In this document: positions 18,348 to 27,808 of the stretch, piece by piece
Position numbering within the stretch: position 1 is the stretch's first letter
Layout of the letters: every line of letters starts with the position of its first letter
NCBI RefSeq assembly: GCF_006717095.1
Contig: NZ_VFQE01000001.1
Coordinates: forward strand, 2,108,001 to 2,172,000
DNA from: Blastococcus colisei
GTDB lineage: Bacteria; Actinomycetota; Actinomycetes; Mycobacteriales; Geodermatophilaceae
Reading direction: 5' to 3'
Length of the DNA: 64,000 nucleotides
Position numbers and translations under genes: made by a program
The notes under the pieces: model-generated
The model's input: only the letters and a program-made list of their open reading frames with translations
What the model was told of the DNA's origin: nothing
The model's database searches: none

Positions 18348-19228
18348 CTGTCACCCCGTTCCCGGGGGCCGACGTCGCCTCGGCGCCGGTGTTCGACATC
18401 GAGAAGGTTCTGGCCGGCATCGACCAGATGGCCGCCCAGCGGCCGGTCGCGGCCCAGATCGTCTCGGTGGCGAACTCCGACGACACGGACGCCAAGGCCC
18501 TGGCCCGGATCCTCGCCTCCGACGTCGCCCTGGCCAGCCGGGTCATGAAGCTCGCCAACTCCGCCTACTTCGGCATGCGGGGTCGCGTGACCTCGCTGCA
18601 GTTCGCGGTCACCGTCGTCGGCTTCACGACCGTGCGCACGATGGCGACCGTGGCGCTGACCGACCTCGACGACGAGTCGCGACTGCCGGAGAACTTCTGG
18701 GGCGTCACCACCAGCCTGGCGCTGGGCGCCTCGATCCTCGCCCCGAAGTTCGGCGAGCGGCCCCAGGACTCGCTGTGCCTGGGCCTGCTGGCACAGATGG
18801 GTGCGGCGCTGCTGCACCACAACGATCCCGACGGCTACACCGAGATCATCACCGCCCACCCGACGTATCCCGGCCGACGCTCGGCGGAGACCCGCCGGTA
18901 CGGCATCAACAGTCTCCGGCTGACATCGGTCGCGCTGGAGCAGTGGGGCTTCCCGGTGGCGATGACCACTCCGCTGAAGGAGGTCGACGACCACCAGTCG
19001 ATGGACGGCGCGCTGCTGCGGGCCGCCTTCGAGGTGGCCTCGCGGCTGACCCTCGAGGACTACGAGGACATACCGATCACGCGCATCACCTGCGGCCGGC
19101 TCCGTGAGGACGACCTGGTGCCGGTCCTGGACCAGGTCCGGTCGGACGCCGCCGAGCTGCGCCGCGCCATGCTGGGCGACTCGGCCGCCGACGACCCCGA
19201 CGCGAACCCGGACGAGTGGGTCGTCTGA
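18344..19228 (+). CDS. HDOD-domain signalling protein
   Basis: A 294-residue protein with an HDOD domain (about residues 20-220): AARILASDVAL-type helix, VMKLANSAYFGMRG, and LQFAVTVVGFTTVRTMA, all typical. HDOD proteins are non-catalytic relatives of HD hydrolases that act as signalling scaffolds and in some bacteria relay cyclic-di-GMP or stress signals. ATGA overlap with the GGDEF-EAL gene and GGAGG at 18332-18336 show translational coupling, so the two probably act in one pathway. An acidic tail ends the protein. A GGTACC-centred double repeat follows its stop. Confidence 0.85.
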   Translation: MTVTPFPGADVASAPVFDIEKVLAGIDQMAAQRPVAAQIVSVANSDDTDAKALARILASDVALASRVMKLANSAYFGMRGRVTSLQFAVTVVGFTTVRTMATVALTDLDDESRLPENFWGVTTSLALGASILAPKFGERPQDSLCLGLLAQMGAALLHHNDPDGYTEIITAHPTYPGRRSAETRRYGINSLRLTSVALEQWGFPVAMTTPLKEVDDHQSMDGALLRAAFEVASRLTLEDYEDIPITRITCGRLREDDLVPVLDQVRSDAAELRRAMLGDSAADDPDANPDEWVV

Positions 19229-19246
19229 GAAGGCCCGCCTCGCCCG

Positions 19247-19311
19247 CCAGGCATAGGTACCTTTACCCGCATTTTCGGCCCGGATCTGCAGGTATAGGTA
19301 CCTATGCCTGG
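19247..19311. repeat. Double GGTACC-centred near-palindrome between convergent genes
   Basis: CCAGGCATAGGTACCT at 19247-19262 and its exact reverse complement AGGTACCTATGCCTGG at 19296-19311 frame a 33-nt spacer. The sequence CAGG[C/T]ATAGGTACCT also occurs as a direct repeat (from 19248 and 19289), so each copy is itself a near palindrome around GGTACC. It sits between the stops of the HDOD gene and the facing acyl-CoA dehydrogenase, 8 bp from the latter. It can fold as a bidirectional terminator on both transcripts, or be a pair of protein-binding sites. The A/T content is higher than in the flanks. Confidence 0.75.
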
Positions 19312-19318
19312 AGCTGGT

Positions 19319-20464
19319 TCAGGCGTACGGGGCGCCGAGCGGGTCGACCGTCTCGTAGCTGGTGACCGTCGCGGCGAGCCGGTCCGCGGCCCAGTCGCCG
19401 TCGCCGAGCAGGTGGTCGATCGCGGTGAGGCGGCTGGTGTAGTGGCCGACGGAGTACTCCGCGGTCACGCCGATCCCGCCGTGCAGCTGGATGGCCTCCT
19501 TGCCGATGTGCCGGCCCGCGCGGCTGACCTGCAGCCGGGCACGGTCGGCCGCCGAGACGACGTCGCCGCCGCAGTCCTGCACCATCGACGCCCACAGCGC
19601 GGTGCTGCGGGCCAGCTCCAGGGACACGTACATGTCCGCCGCGCGGAACGTGAGCGCCTGGAACTTGTTGAGCGTGACCCCGAACTGCTTGCGGGTCTTC
19701 AGGTACTCCGCCGTGGTGCGCAGCGCGGTGTCCATGGCGCCGATGGCCTCGTGGCCGTAGGCGATCCGGGCCTCCCCGAGCGCCCGCTCGATGGCGGCCG
19801 TCTGGTCGCCGCCCGCGCCGAGAGCGACGGCGGCCGTGCCCTCGAAGCGGACGTTGGCCGCCCGGGTGCCGTCGTGGGTGCGGTATCCGGTGCGGGTCAG
19901 CCCGGAGGCGTCCCCCTGCACGAGGAACAGGCCGGTTCCGCCGTCGATCGCGGCGGACACGATCAGGACGTCGGCCCGAGCGCCGCTGGGTACCGGCTCC
20001 TTGACGCCGGTCAGCGTCCAGCCGTCGCCGCTCTGCGTGGCGGTGACGCCCTCGGCCGTCGGCGTCCAGCGCGTGCCGGGCTCGGCGTGCGCGAAGACGG
20101 CGATCGTCGCCCCCTCGGAGATGCCTCCGAGGAGCTCGCCCTTCTGCTCCGCCGTGCCGACGGCGGCGATCAGCCCACCGGCCAGGACGACGGTCTCGAT
20201 GAACGGCTCGGGGGCCAGGACGCGCCCGATCTCCTCGGCGACGATCGCCACCTCGATCGGACCGGCGCCCATGCCGCCGTCCTCCTCGGCGAAGGGGAGG
20301 CCCAGCAGGCCCATCTCGGCCAGCCGCGTCCAGGTCTTCTCGTCGAAGCCCGGGTCCGTCTTCACGACGGTGCGGCGCTGCTCGCTGTCGGCGTAGGCGC
20401 GGCTCAGCAGGCCGCGCACCGCCTCGCGGAGGTCGTCCTGCTCGCTGTCGTAGTCGAAGTTCAC
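19319..20464 (-). CDS. Acyl-CoA dehydrogenase family protein (small-subunit-like partner)
   Basis: A 381-residue flavoprotein of the acyl-CoA dehydrogenase superfamily. It has the N-terminal helical domain (DYDSEQDDLREAVRGLLSR), the middle beta domain and the C-terminal helical bundle (RIAYGHEAIGAMDTALR, GRHIGKEAIQLHGGIGVTAEY). The IQLHGGIGVT motif is clear; the catalytic Glu of canonical enzymes is not obvious, as is usual for one half of a heteromeric actinobacterial FadE pair. Expected role: alpha,beta-desaturation of an acyl-CoA in beta-oxidation. The GTG start follows the upstream FadE gene by 7 bp, forming an operon. Confidence 0.85.
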   Translation of the reverse strand: MNFDYDSEQDDLREAVRGLLSRAYADSEQRRTVVKTDPGFDEKTWTRLAEMGLLGLPFAEEDGGMGAGPIEVAIVAEEIGRVLAPEPFIETVVLAGGLIAAVGTAEQKGELLGGISEGATIAVFAHAEPGTRWTPTAEGVTATQSGDGWTLTGVKEPVPSGARADVLIVSAAIDGGTGLFLVQGDASGLTRTGYRTHDGTRAANVRFEGTAAVALGAGGDQTAAIERALGEARIAYGHEAIGAMDTALRTTAEYLKTRKQFGVTLNKFQALTFRAADMYVSLELARSTALWASMVQDCGGDVVSAADRARLQVSRAGRHIGKEAIQLHGGIGVTAEYSVGHYTSRLTAIDHLLGDGDWAADRLAATVTSYETVDPLGAPYA

Positions 20465-20471
20465 GGTTGTC

Positions 20472-21647
<1,176 letters not shown>

Positions 21648-21981
21648 CGATCCTCTTTCCTGACGGCGGCATGGCGACGGCGGCAGCGCCGTCACGACGT
21701 GGCCCCGACGATCCCACATTCCTTACCGGCGGGTAGCTCCGGCCCGGCGGACGGCGTGGCGGCGTGATCCCCGCATCCCGCGTGCCAGCGGTCCGTCAGC
21801 GGGCGTGGTGGGTGGTGCCCCCTCTCCGTGCAGCCCGTTCCGTCACGCGGCGAGTGGGCAGCGGCGTCGCGGGCCCGGGTCCTGCCGCGCATGGCCTCGT
21901 CGACGCGGGTCGCCACCCGATGGCGGGAAGTGACAGAGGCGTGTCATCGCCGCCGTCGCACCGGCCGGGGATGGTCGTCCC
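21648..21981. other. Intergenic region upstream of the acyl-CoA dehydrogenase operon
   Basis: About 330 bp without a supportable gene. It carries the operator-like palindrome listed separately and a small hairpin (GACGGCG, loop GCAG, CGCCGTC, 21676-21693) in the presumed 5' leader of the dehydrogenase mRNA. The right half leads into a truncated DJ-1/PfpI gene. Confidence 0.4.
21724..21735. promoter_or_regulatory. TACC-GGCG-GGTA inverted repeat, possible operator
   Basis: Perfect 4-bp arms around a 4-bp centre, in a slightly less GC-rich stretch, about 77 bp upstream of the first acyl-CoA dehydrogenase ATG. Such sites in front of fatty-acid genes are commonly bound by TetR-family repressors; no such regulator gene is next to it, so the link is inferred. 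Confidence 0.35.
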
Positions 21982-22110
21982 GTGACCGACGCACGGCGGG
22001 TGGCCGTAGCCCTGTTCGAGGGCGTCGAGATGCTGGACGTCACCGGACCGGCCGACGTGCTCGCCATGGCCACCCGGCTCCTGGCGACGGAGGGGCGGCC
22101 CGGCTACCAA
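21982..22110 (+). pseudogene. Truncated DJ-1/PfpI (GlxA-type) N-terminus
   Basis: From a GTG at 21982 the translation runs RRVAVALFEGVEMLDVTG then PADVLAMATRLL and GRPGYQ. This is the conserved N-terminus of DJ-1/PfpI proteins and of the sensor half of GlxA/FtrA-type AraC regulators. Homology stops near 22110 and the sequence then becomes the antisense of the facing channel gene. About 43 of an expected 190 to 330 residues remain, so this is a gene remnant cut by a deletion or rearrangement whose junction lies between 22105 and 22135. Confidence 0.7.
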
Positions 22111-22134
22111 CCGCCGGACCGGTGGGCGGTGCGA

Positions 22135-22926
22135 TCAGCCGTCCGATCCACGCGCGGTCCGTGCCTGGACCGCGTGGGTGAGCGTCATCAGCAGGATGCC
22201 GCCGAGCAGGTTGCCCGCCGCGGCCAGCCCGATGTTGAGCGCGAGGTCGGCGTAACCGATCGCCGCGCCCAGCCAGATGCCGAAGAGCAGGTGCAGCGCC
22301 GAGACGACGACGTGGTCGAAGGGCCCGAGGGCGAGGAACGCACCCACCACCCAGGCCAGGGCCATGCGGCTGCCGGTGGAGTCGGCCGAGTGCAGCAGGA
22401 ACGACAGCAGGGTGAGCAGCGCCCCGGCGGCGATCGCGCGCGTGAAGGTGGCCAGCGACTCCTTGCCGGCGATGTGTTCGGCCACGCCGGCGAGGACCTC
22501 GTGGGCGCCCGAGGGGAGCGCTCCCGGCACCACGAAGATGCCGGTCATCACCGCGCCGCCGACCAGGTTCAGCACCAGGACGACGCCCCAGAGCCGGCCG
22601 AGCTCCAGCCACGGCGCCCGGCCCGAACGGTCGATGGCGGTGGCGACCGGGTCGAAGAAGTTCTCGGTGAACAGCTCCGTGCGCCCGACGACCAGGAACA
22701 CGACGCCCACGCCGAACGCCAGCGCACCGGCGAGGTCGGCGGGCCCGGCGCCGAACGCCGGCTCGAGCAGGTCGTGCACCATGCCGAGGGCCACGATGCC
22801 GAAGACGATCGTGACGCCGGCGATGAAACCGCTGGAGGCCTGTTCCGCCAGCGGCATGGTGAGTCGGCGCTCGCCCTCGTCCTTGGCGCGCGCGTAGATG
22901 GTGTCGGGATCCGGGGGGCGCGCCAT
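22135..22926 (-). CDS. Formate/nitrite transporter (FNT) family channel
   Basis: A 263-residue membrane protein with six hydrophobic segments and the FNT layout: SGFIAGVTIVFGIVALG in helix 1, the VGRTELFTENFFDP loop motif, and the late HLLFGIWLGAAIGY and NLLGGILL segments. FNT channels conduct small monovalent anions such as formate, nitrite or hydrosulfide. The hydrophilic N-terminus (RPPDPDTIYARAKDEGE) is typical of the actinobacterial branch. Substrate cannot be told apart by sequence. Its stop lies directly against the broken DJ-1/PfpI remnant, so the locus was rearranged next to it, but the channel itself looks intact. Confidence 0.85.
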   Translation of the reverse strand: MARPPDPDTIYARAKDEGERRLTMPLAEQASSGFIAGVTIVFGIVALGMVHDLLEPAFGAGPADLAGALAFGVGVVFLVVGRTELFTENFFDPVATAIDRSGRAPWLELGRLWGVVLVLNLVGGAVMTGIFVVPGALPSGAHEVLAGVAEHIAGKESLATFTRAIAAGALLTLLSFLLHSADSTGSRMALAWVVGAFLALGPFDHVVVSALHLLFGIWLGAAIGYADLALNIGLAAAGNLLGGILLMTLTHAVQARTARGSDG

Positions 22927-22989
22927 CCCGGTTCCCTACCGCGAAGGGCGGGCGGTCATGCCCGACCGGCGGTACCGCCGGGCGGCGCG

Positions 22990-24162
22990 TCAGACGTCCA
23001 GCGGGAGGCCGGTGTAGTTCTCGGCGAGCTCGCGAGCGGCGGGCTCCGACGAGCACACCCGGCGCAGCTGGGAGAGCTGGAGCTCGGCGTCGAAGTCGTC
23101 GCCGGAGCGGTGCAGCATCGAGGTCATGGACCAGGAGAAGTGCGTGCACCGCCACACGCGGGCCAGCGCCCGGTCGGAGTAGCTGTCGACCAGGTCGGTC
23201 CGGCCCTCCGTCAACAGCCGGACCAGGGCGGAGGCCAGCAGCGTCACGTCGGCGACGGCGAGGTTGAGGCCCTTCGCCCCGGTCGGCGGCACGATGTGCG
23301 CGGCGTCGCCGGCGAGGAACAGCCGGCCACGGCGCATCGGGGCGCTCACGAACGAACGCATCGGCAGCACCGACTTCTCGGTGATCGTGCCGGTGGTGAG
23401 CTCCCAGCCGTCGAGGGCGAACCGCTTGGCGAGGTTGTCCCAGATCCGGTCGTCGGACCAGTCCTCGATCTTCTCCGACGGGTCCACCTGCAGGTAGAGC
23501 CGGGACACCGTCGGCGAGCGCATCGAGTAGAGCCCGAAGCCCTCGGGGTGCCAGGCGTAGATCAGCTCGTCGGTCGCCGGCGCGGCGTCGGCCAGGACGC
23601 CGAGCCACGCGTAGGGGTAGGTGCGCTCCCAGGTCCGACCCGGGGAGCCCTGCTGAACGACCGCCCGCGAGGGTCCGTGGAAGCCGTCGGTACCCGCGAT
23701 CACGTCGCACTCGAGCACCTGGGGGTTGCCCTCGGCGTCGGTGAACCGGATCCGCGGGGAGTCGGAGTCCACGTCCTCCGGGGTGACGTCGGAGACCTCG
23801 AACAGCAGCGGCGGGCCGCCGTCCAGCTGTGCCTTGATGAGGTCCTTGGTGACCTCGGTCTGCCCGTAGACCCACACCGTGCGGCCGCACAGCTCCGGGA
23901 AGTCCAGCTTGTGGCGCGTCCCCGGGTACTGCAGGTAGATGCCGTGGTGCTCGAGGCCCTCGCGGTGCAGCCGGTCGCCGAGCCCGGCGTCGGTGAGCGT
24001 GTCGACGGTGTGCTGCTCGAGGATGCCGGCCCGGATCCGCGCCTCGACGTACTCCCGGGAGCGGTTCTCCAGGACGACGTTGTCGACGCCCTGCAGCGTC
24101 AGCAGCCGGGACAGGAGGAGACCGGCCGGACCGGCCCCGATGATGCCAACCTGGGTGCGCAC
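22990..24162 (-). CDS. pobA: 4-hydroxybenzoate 3-monooxygenase
   Basis: A 390-residue FAD enzyme that hydroxylates 4-hydroxybenzoate to protocatechuate with NAD(P)H and O2 (family size about 394). Motifs: VGIIGAGPAGLLLSRLL (Rossmann/FAD), the ARIRAGILEQ segment, the mid-protein AGTDGFHGPSR (DG motif), and LFLAGDAAHIVPPTGAKGLN (GD motif with flavin contact). The GTG at 24162 starts the Rossmann motif directly; longer in-frame sequence is antisense of the regulator. It lies behind, and in the same direction as, the IclR regulator gene, while pcaHGBDC is divergent, so its product feeds straight into the ring-cleavage operon. Confidence 0.93.
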   Translation of the reverse strand: MRTQVGIIGAGPAGLLLSRLLTLQGVDNVVLENRSREYVEARIRAGILEQHTVDTLTDAGLGDRLHREGLEHHGIYLQYPGTRHKLDFPELCGRTVWVYGQTEVTKDLIKAQLDGGPPLLFEVSDVTPEDVDSDSPRIRFTDAEGNPQVLECDVIAGTDGFHGPSRAVVQQGSPGRTWERTYPYAWLGVLADAAPATDELIYAWHPEGFGLYSMRSPTVSRLYLQVDPSEKIEDWSDDRIWDNLAKRFALDGWELTTGTITEKSVLPMRSFVSAPMRRGRLFLAGDAAHIVPPTGAKGLNLAVADVTLLASALVRLLTEGRTDLVDSYSDRALARVWRCTHFSWSMTSMLHRSGDDFDAELQLSQLRRVCSSEPAARELAENYTGLPLDV

Positions 24163-24212
24163 GGGCCGAGTGTGACCGCCGCGACGGTCGACTGGGAACG
24201 CCGGCCTTCCGG

Positions 24213-24989
24213 TCAGTGGAAGTCGCGGGTGCGGGCCAGTTCCCGGCCGATGCCTCGGGCGGCGACCTGCAGCACGGGCACGAGGCGGGGGAGGTCCCGC
24301 CGGTGCGGGGGGACGACGATGCCGAGCGCCGCGACGACGACGGGGCCACTGCGCCGCTCCACCTGCACCGGCACCGCCAGCGACGCCGCGCCCGCGGACA
24401 TCTCCTCCGACGTCCGCGCGTACTGGCGGCGACGGACCTCGGCGAGCTCCCGGCGCAGCCGACCGGGCTCGACCACCGTGTGCCGCGTCTGGCGGGTGAG
24501 TGAGCGCATCGCCTGTTCCACCACGTCGAGCGGGGCAGCGGCCAGGAGCACCTTGCCCACCCCGGTCGCATGCAGCGGCAGCCGGCTGCCGACCTGGCTG
24601 ACGATCGGCACCGACTCGCGGCCGGAGATCCGCTCGACGTAGAGCGCCTGCAGTCCCTCGCGGACGGCGAGGTGGACCGTGTCGCGGATGGTGGTGTGCA
24701 GGTCCTGGAGGAAGGGCGCGGCCACCTGGCGCAGCTCCAACTGGACCGGCGCCAGCAGCCCGAGGTCCCAGAGCTTGCGGCCGATCTCGTAGTGGCCGTC
24801 GGAGCGCCGGACCAGCGCCCCCCAGTCGGTCAGTTCGCCGAGCAGGCGGTGGGCCGTCGTCAACGGCGTGCCCGACCGCTCGGCGATCTCGGAGAGGGTG
24901 AGCCGCGGGGCGCTGCTGTCGAAGGCGTCGAGGATGGCCAGGGCGCGGGAGGTCACCGAGCGGCCGGGCGTGCCGCTGCGGCCGGCCAT
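24213..24989 (-). CDS. IclR-family regulator of pobA/pca genes
   Basis: A 258-residue IclR-type protein. The N-terminal winged helix (VTSRALAILDAFDSS, LTLSEIAERSGTPLTTAHRL) binds DNA; the C-terminal effector domain carries HLAVREGLQALYVERI, SRLPLHATGVGKVLLA and SLAVPVQVERRSGPVVVAALG. IclR proteins such as PcaR, PcaU and PobR control protocatechuate and 4-hydroxybenzoate genes with those compounds as effectors. ATG at 24989 with GGGAGGAG upstream. It starts 68 bp from the divergent pcaH, so one short control region serves both directions. Direct control is inferred from this arrangement. Confidence 0.88.
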   Translation of the reverse strand: MAGRSGTPGRSVTSRALAILDAFDSSAPRLTLSEIAERSGTPLTTAHRLLGELTDWGALVRRSDGHYEIGRKLWDLGLLAPVQLELRQVAAPFLQDLHTTIRDTVHLAVREGLQALYVERISGRESVPIVSQVGSRLPLHATGVGKVLLAAAPLDVVEQAMRSLTRQTRHTVVEPGRLRRELAEVRRRQYARTSEEMSAGAASLAVPVQVERRSGPVVVAALGIVVPPHRRDLPRLVPVLQVAARGIGRELARTRDFH

Positions 24990-25017
24990 GCGCGCTCCTC
25001 CCGCCCAGTGGAAGTCC

Positions 25018-25037
25018 GGGCTTGGGCAGCCTAGCCC
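25018..25037. promoter_or_regulatory. Imperfect palindrome in the IclR-pcaH divergent region
   Basis: GGGCTTGG - GCAG - CCTAGCCC (7 of 8 arm positions paired) lies about in the middle of the 68-bp divergent gap. It is the best candidate for the binding site of the IclR regulator. A second smaller palindrome CCGTACGG follows at 25043-25050, just before the pcaH start. Confidence 0.4.
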
Positions 25038-25057
25038 GTCCGCCGTACGGTCCCGGC

Positions 25058-25804
25058 ATGACCGGGACCACATCCGGTAGCCGGCTGCACGTGCCGAGCT
25101 ACCTGCGCGAGGACGACTCGCTGCGCACGCCCGTCGGCTTCCCCGACTACAGGAGCACCGGGCTCCGCGCGCCGCTGCGGACCCCGGTCGACCTGCCGCA
25201 CCGGCTGACCGAGGTCACCGGCCCGGTACTCGGCGAGGACAGGGTCCAGTCGCAGGACGCCGACCTGACCCTGCGCAACGGCGGTGAGGCCGTGGGCCAG
25301 CGGATCCTCGTGTACGGCCAGGTCCTCGACAGCGGCGGCCGCCCGGTGCCCGATGCGCTGGTCGAGGTCTGGCAGGCCAACGCCGGCGGCCGCTACCGGC
25401 ACGTCGTGGACAACTGGCCGGCGCCGCTGGACCCGCACTTCGACGGGCTGGGCCGCGTGGTCACCGACAGCCTCGGCCGGTACGAGTTCCTGACGATCAA
25501 GCCCGGCGCCTACCCCTGGGGCAACCACCACAACGCGTGGCGCCCGGCGCACATCCACTTCAGCCTGTTCGGGCGGGCGTTCACCCAGCGCCTGGTCACG
25601 CAGATGTACTTCCCCGACGATCCGCTGTTCGGCCAGGACCCGATCTACAACGCCATCCCGCCCGCGGCGCGGCACCGGGCGATCAGCCGCTACTCCCTCG
25701 AGCGGACGCAGGACAACTGGGCGCTGGCTTTCGAGTGGAACATCGTGCTGCGCGGCACGGACCAGACGCCTTTCGAGACCGACGACGACGGAGACGTGGC
25801 GTGA
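25058..25804 (+). CDS. pcaH: Protocatechuate 3,4-dioxygenase beta subunit
   Basis: A 248-residue iron-binding subunit of the intradiol dioxygenase that opens protocatechuate to 3-carboxy-cis,cis-muconate. The ligand set is visible: Tyr in ANAGGRYRHVVDNW, Tyr in KPGAYPWGNHHNAW and two His in RPAHIHFSLFG. RILVYGQVLDSGGRPVPDALVEVWQAN is the conserved core, quoted here only in part in practice as VEVWQAN. ATG at 25058; its stop is shared with the GTG of pcaG (GTGA overlap). First gene of pcaHGBDC. Confidence 0.95.
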   Translation: MTGTTSGSRLHVPSYLREDDSLRTPVGFPDYRSTGLRAPLRTPVDLPHRLTEVTGPVLGEDRVQSQDADLTLRNGGEAVGQRILVYGQVLDSGGRPVPDALVEVWQANAGGRYRHVVDNWPAPLDPHFDGLGRVVTDSLGRYEFLTIKPGAYPWGNHHNAWRPAHIHFSLFGRAFTQRLVTQMYFPDDPLFGQDPIYNAIPPAARHRAISRYSLERTQDNWALAFEWNIVLRGTDQTPFETDDDGDVA

Positions 25805-26442
25805 ACCCGCTGGACGTTCCTGAGGCGACCGGCCCGTACCAGCCCCGCTCCGGCCGGCGCGGCAGCGGATTCCTGACCGAGCCCTTCCGGCTGGGCACCA
25901 CCCCGAGCGCCACCGTCGGCCCCTACCTGGCCATCGGGCTGACCTGGCCGGACGGCATCTGGGCCGCGGACGAGGGCGCCGAGGGCGGCGTCTGGATCCG
26001 CGGCCGGGTGTTCGACGGCGCCGGCGACGTCGTCCCCGATGCCATGGTGGAGACCTGGCAGGCAGACCCGGACGGCGGCTTTCCGTCGCCGGAGGACCCG
26101 CGCGGTGCAGCGTCCTACCCCGGGTTCCGCGGGTACGCCCGCGCGCAGACCCTCACCGGCGAGTTCGGCGTCTTCACACTCAAGCCCGGCCGGGTGCCCG
26201 ACGGCGAGGGGGGCCTGCAGGCGCCGCACATCGACGTCTCGGTGTTCGCCCGCGGCATCCTCGACCGGGTCGTCACCCGCATCTACTTCGCCGACGAGGC
26301 CGGGGCCAACGCCGAGGACGTCGTCCTGCGCGGCCTGCCCGAGGACCGGCGGAGCACGCTGGTCGCCGAGCGGACCGACGACGGCTACCGGTTCGACATC
26401 CACCTCCAGGGCGACCGGGAGACGGTGTTCTTCGCGGTATGA
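25801..26442 (+). CDS. pcaG: Protocatechuate 3,4-dioxygenase alpha subunit
   Basis: A 213-residue alpha subunit, structurally related to PcaH but lacking the iron ligands, forming the active site jointly with it. Motifs: SATVGPYLAIGLTW, VPDAMVETWQADPDGGF, LKPGRVPDGEGGLQAPHIDV, and FARGILDRVVTRIYFADE. GTG start overlaps the pcaH stop, so the two subunits are made in equal amounts by coupling. The size is normal for the family. Confidence 0.94.
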   Translation: MNPLDVPEATGPYQPRSGRRGSGFLTEPFRLGTTPSATVGPYLAIGLTWPDGIWAADEGAEGGVWIRGRVFDGAGDVVPDAMVETWQADPDGGFPSPEDPRGAASYPGFRGYARAQTLTGEFGVFTLKPGRVPDGEGGLQAPHIDVSVFARGILDRVVTRIYFADEAGANAEDVVLRGLPEDRRSTLVAERTDDGYRFDIHLQGDRETVFFAV

Positions 26443-26485
26443 CGTCGCGGGCACGGTATGAACTCCCTGTGAGCGGGACCTGCGC

Positions 26486-27808
26486 ATGAGCGGACTGTTC
26501 GACGGCACCTTCGCCCGGGGCGGTGCGGCGGCGGCCGTCTCCGACCCGGCGTGGATCGACGCGCTGCTCGACGTCGAGGCGGCCCTGGCCCGTGCCGCGG
26601 CACGGACGGGGCTGGTCCCGACGACGGCCGCCGACGCCGTCACCCGGGCGTGCGCCGAACCGGCGGGGCTGGACCTCGCCACGGTCGTGGCCCGGGCCGC
26701 CGACGCCGGCAACCCCGTGCCCCCGCTCGTCCGGGTGCTGCAGGACGCCGTCGGCCGGGACGCCGCGCGGGCGGTGCACGTCGGGGCGACCAGCCAGGAC
26801 GTGCTCGACACCGCCCTGGTCCTGGTCGCCCGCCGTGCGATCGCCGCGATCGACCGCGACCTCGCCGTGGCCGCCGAGGCGGCTGCCGGCCTGGCCCGCG
26901 CCCACCGGGACGACGTCGTCATGGGCCGCACCCTTCTGCAGCAGGCGCTGCCCACGACGTTCGGTCTCAAGGCCGCCGGCTGGCTGGCCGGCCTCGAGGG
27001 TGCGCGCGCCCGTCTCGCCGCCGTCGGCGCGTCCCTGCCGGTGCAGTACGGCGGGGCCGTCGGCACGTTGGCCGCGAGCGAGGGCTCGGGCGTGGACCTG
27101 CGCGACGCGCTGGCCGCCGAGCTCGGGCTGGCCACGACCGCGCTCGCCTGGCACACCGTCCGGCTGCCGATCGCCGACCTCGCCGGCGCGCTGGGTGCGG
27201 CGGCGGGCGTGCTGGCCACCGTGGCCGTCGACGTCGTCCTCATGGCGCAGAGCGAGGTCGGCGAGCTCAGCGAGGGCGGCAGCCGGGGTGGGTCGTCGGC
27301 GATGCCGCACAAGCACAACCCGGTCGCCGCCGTCTCGGCCCGGGCCTGCGCCCGCCGGGCGCCCGGCCTGGTCGCCACCCTGTTCGCCGCCATGGAGCAG
27401 GAGCACGAGCGCTCGGCCGGCGCCTGGCACAGCGAGTGGCCCACCCTCGGGGACCTGCTGTCCTCCGTCGGGTCGGCGGCCGCGTGGCTCGGCGAGTGCC
27501 TGGCCGGCCTGCGGCCCGACGTCGTCCGGATGGCCGAGAACGTCGCGGCGGCGAGAGACCCGGAGCTGGCCGGTGCCCTGGCCGACGCCCTGACCCCGTC
27601 GCTCGGACGCGGCGCGGCGCACGACGCGGCGGCCGAGGCCGTCCGCGAGGCCCGGCGCTCCGGGCGACCGCTGGCCGACGTCCTCGCCGGCCGGTCCGAC
27701 GTCGACGGAACCGGGCTGCTCAGCGGCGGACCGGACGTCGGCGAGGCGGCGGCCCAGGTCGACGCCGTCCTGACCGAGTACGACCGCCGCACGGGAAGGA
27801 CGTCGTGA
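26486..27808 (+). CDS. pcaB: 3-carboxy-cis,cis-muconate cycloisomerase
   Basis: A 440-residue member of the fumarase/aspartase superfamily which lactonises 3-carboxymuconate to 4-carboxymuconolactone. The superfamily signature GGSSAMPHKHNPVAAV is present near residue 270, plus HVGATSQDVLDTALVL and GRTLLQQALPTTFG earlier. ATG at 26486. The last bases overlap the GTG of pcaD. Length agrees with bacterial PcaB (about 450). Confidence 0.94.
   Translation: MSGLFDGTFARGGAAAAVSDPAWIDALLDVEAALARAAARTGLVPTTAADAVTRACAEPAGLDLATVVARAADAGNPVPPLVRVLQDAVGRDAARAVHVGATSQDVLDTALVLVARRAIAAIDRDLAVAAEAAAGLARAHRDDVVMGRTLLQQALPTTFGLKAAGWLAGLEGARARLAAVGASLPVQYGGAVGTLAASEGSGVDLRDALAAELGLATTALAWHTVRLPIADLAGALGAAAGVLATVAVDVVLMAQSEVGELSEGGSRGGSSAMPHKHNPVAAVSARACARRAPGLVATLFAAMEQEHERSAGAWHSEWPTLGDLLSSVGSAAAWLGECLAGLRPDVVRMAENVAAARDPELAGALADALTPSLGRGAAHDAAAEAVREARRSGRPLADVLAGRSDVDGTGLLSGGPDVGEAAAQVDAVLTEYDRRTGRTS

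Noticed and set aside
21676-21693. Leader hairpin as riboswitch or attenuator
   Set aside because: Seven-base stem without conserved aptamer features; such hairpins are frequent by chance in DNA this GC-rich.
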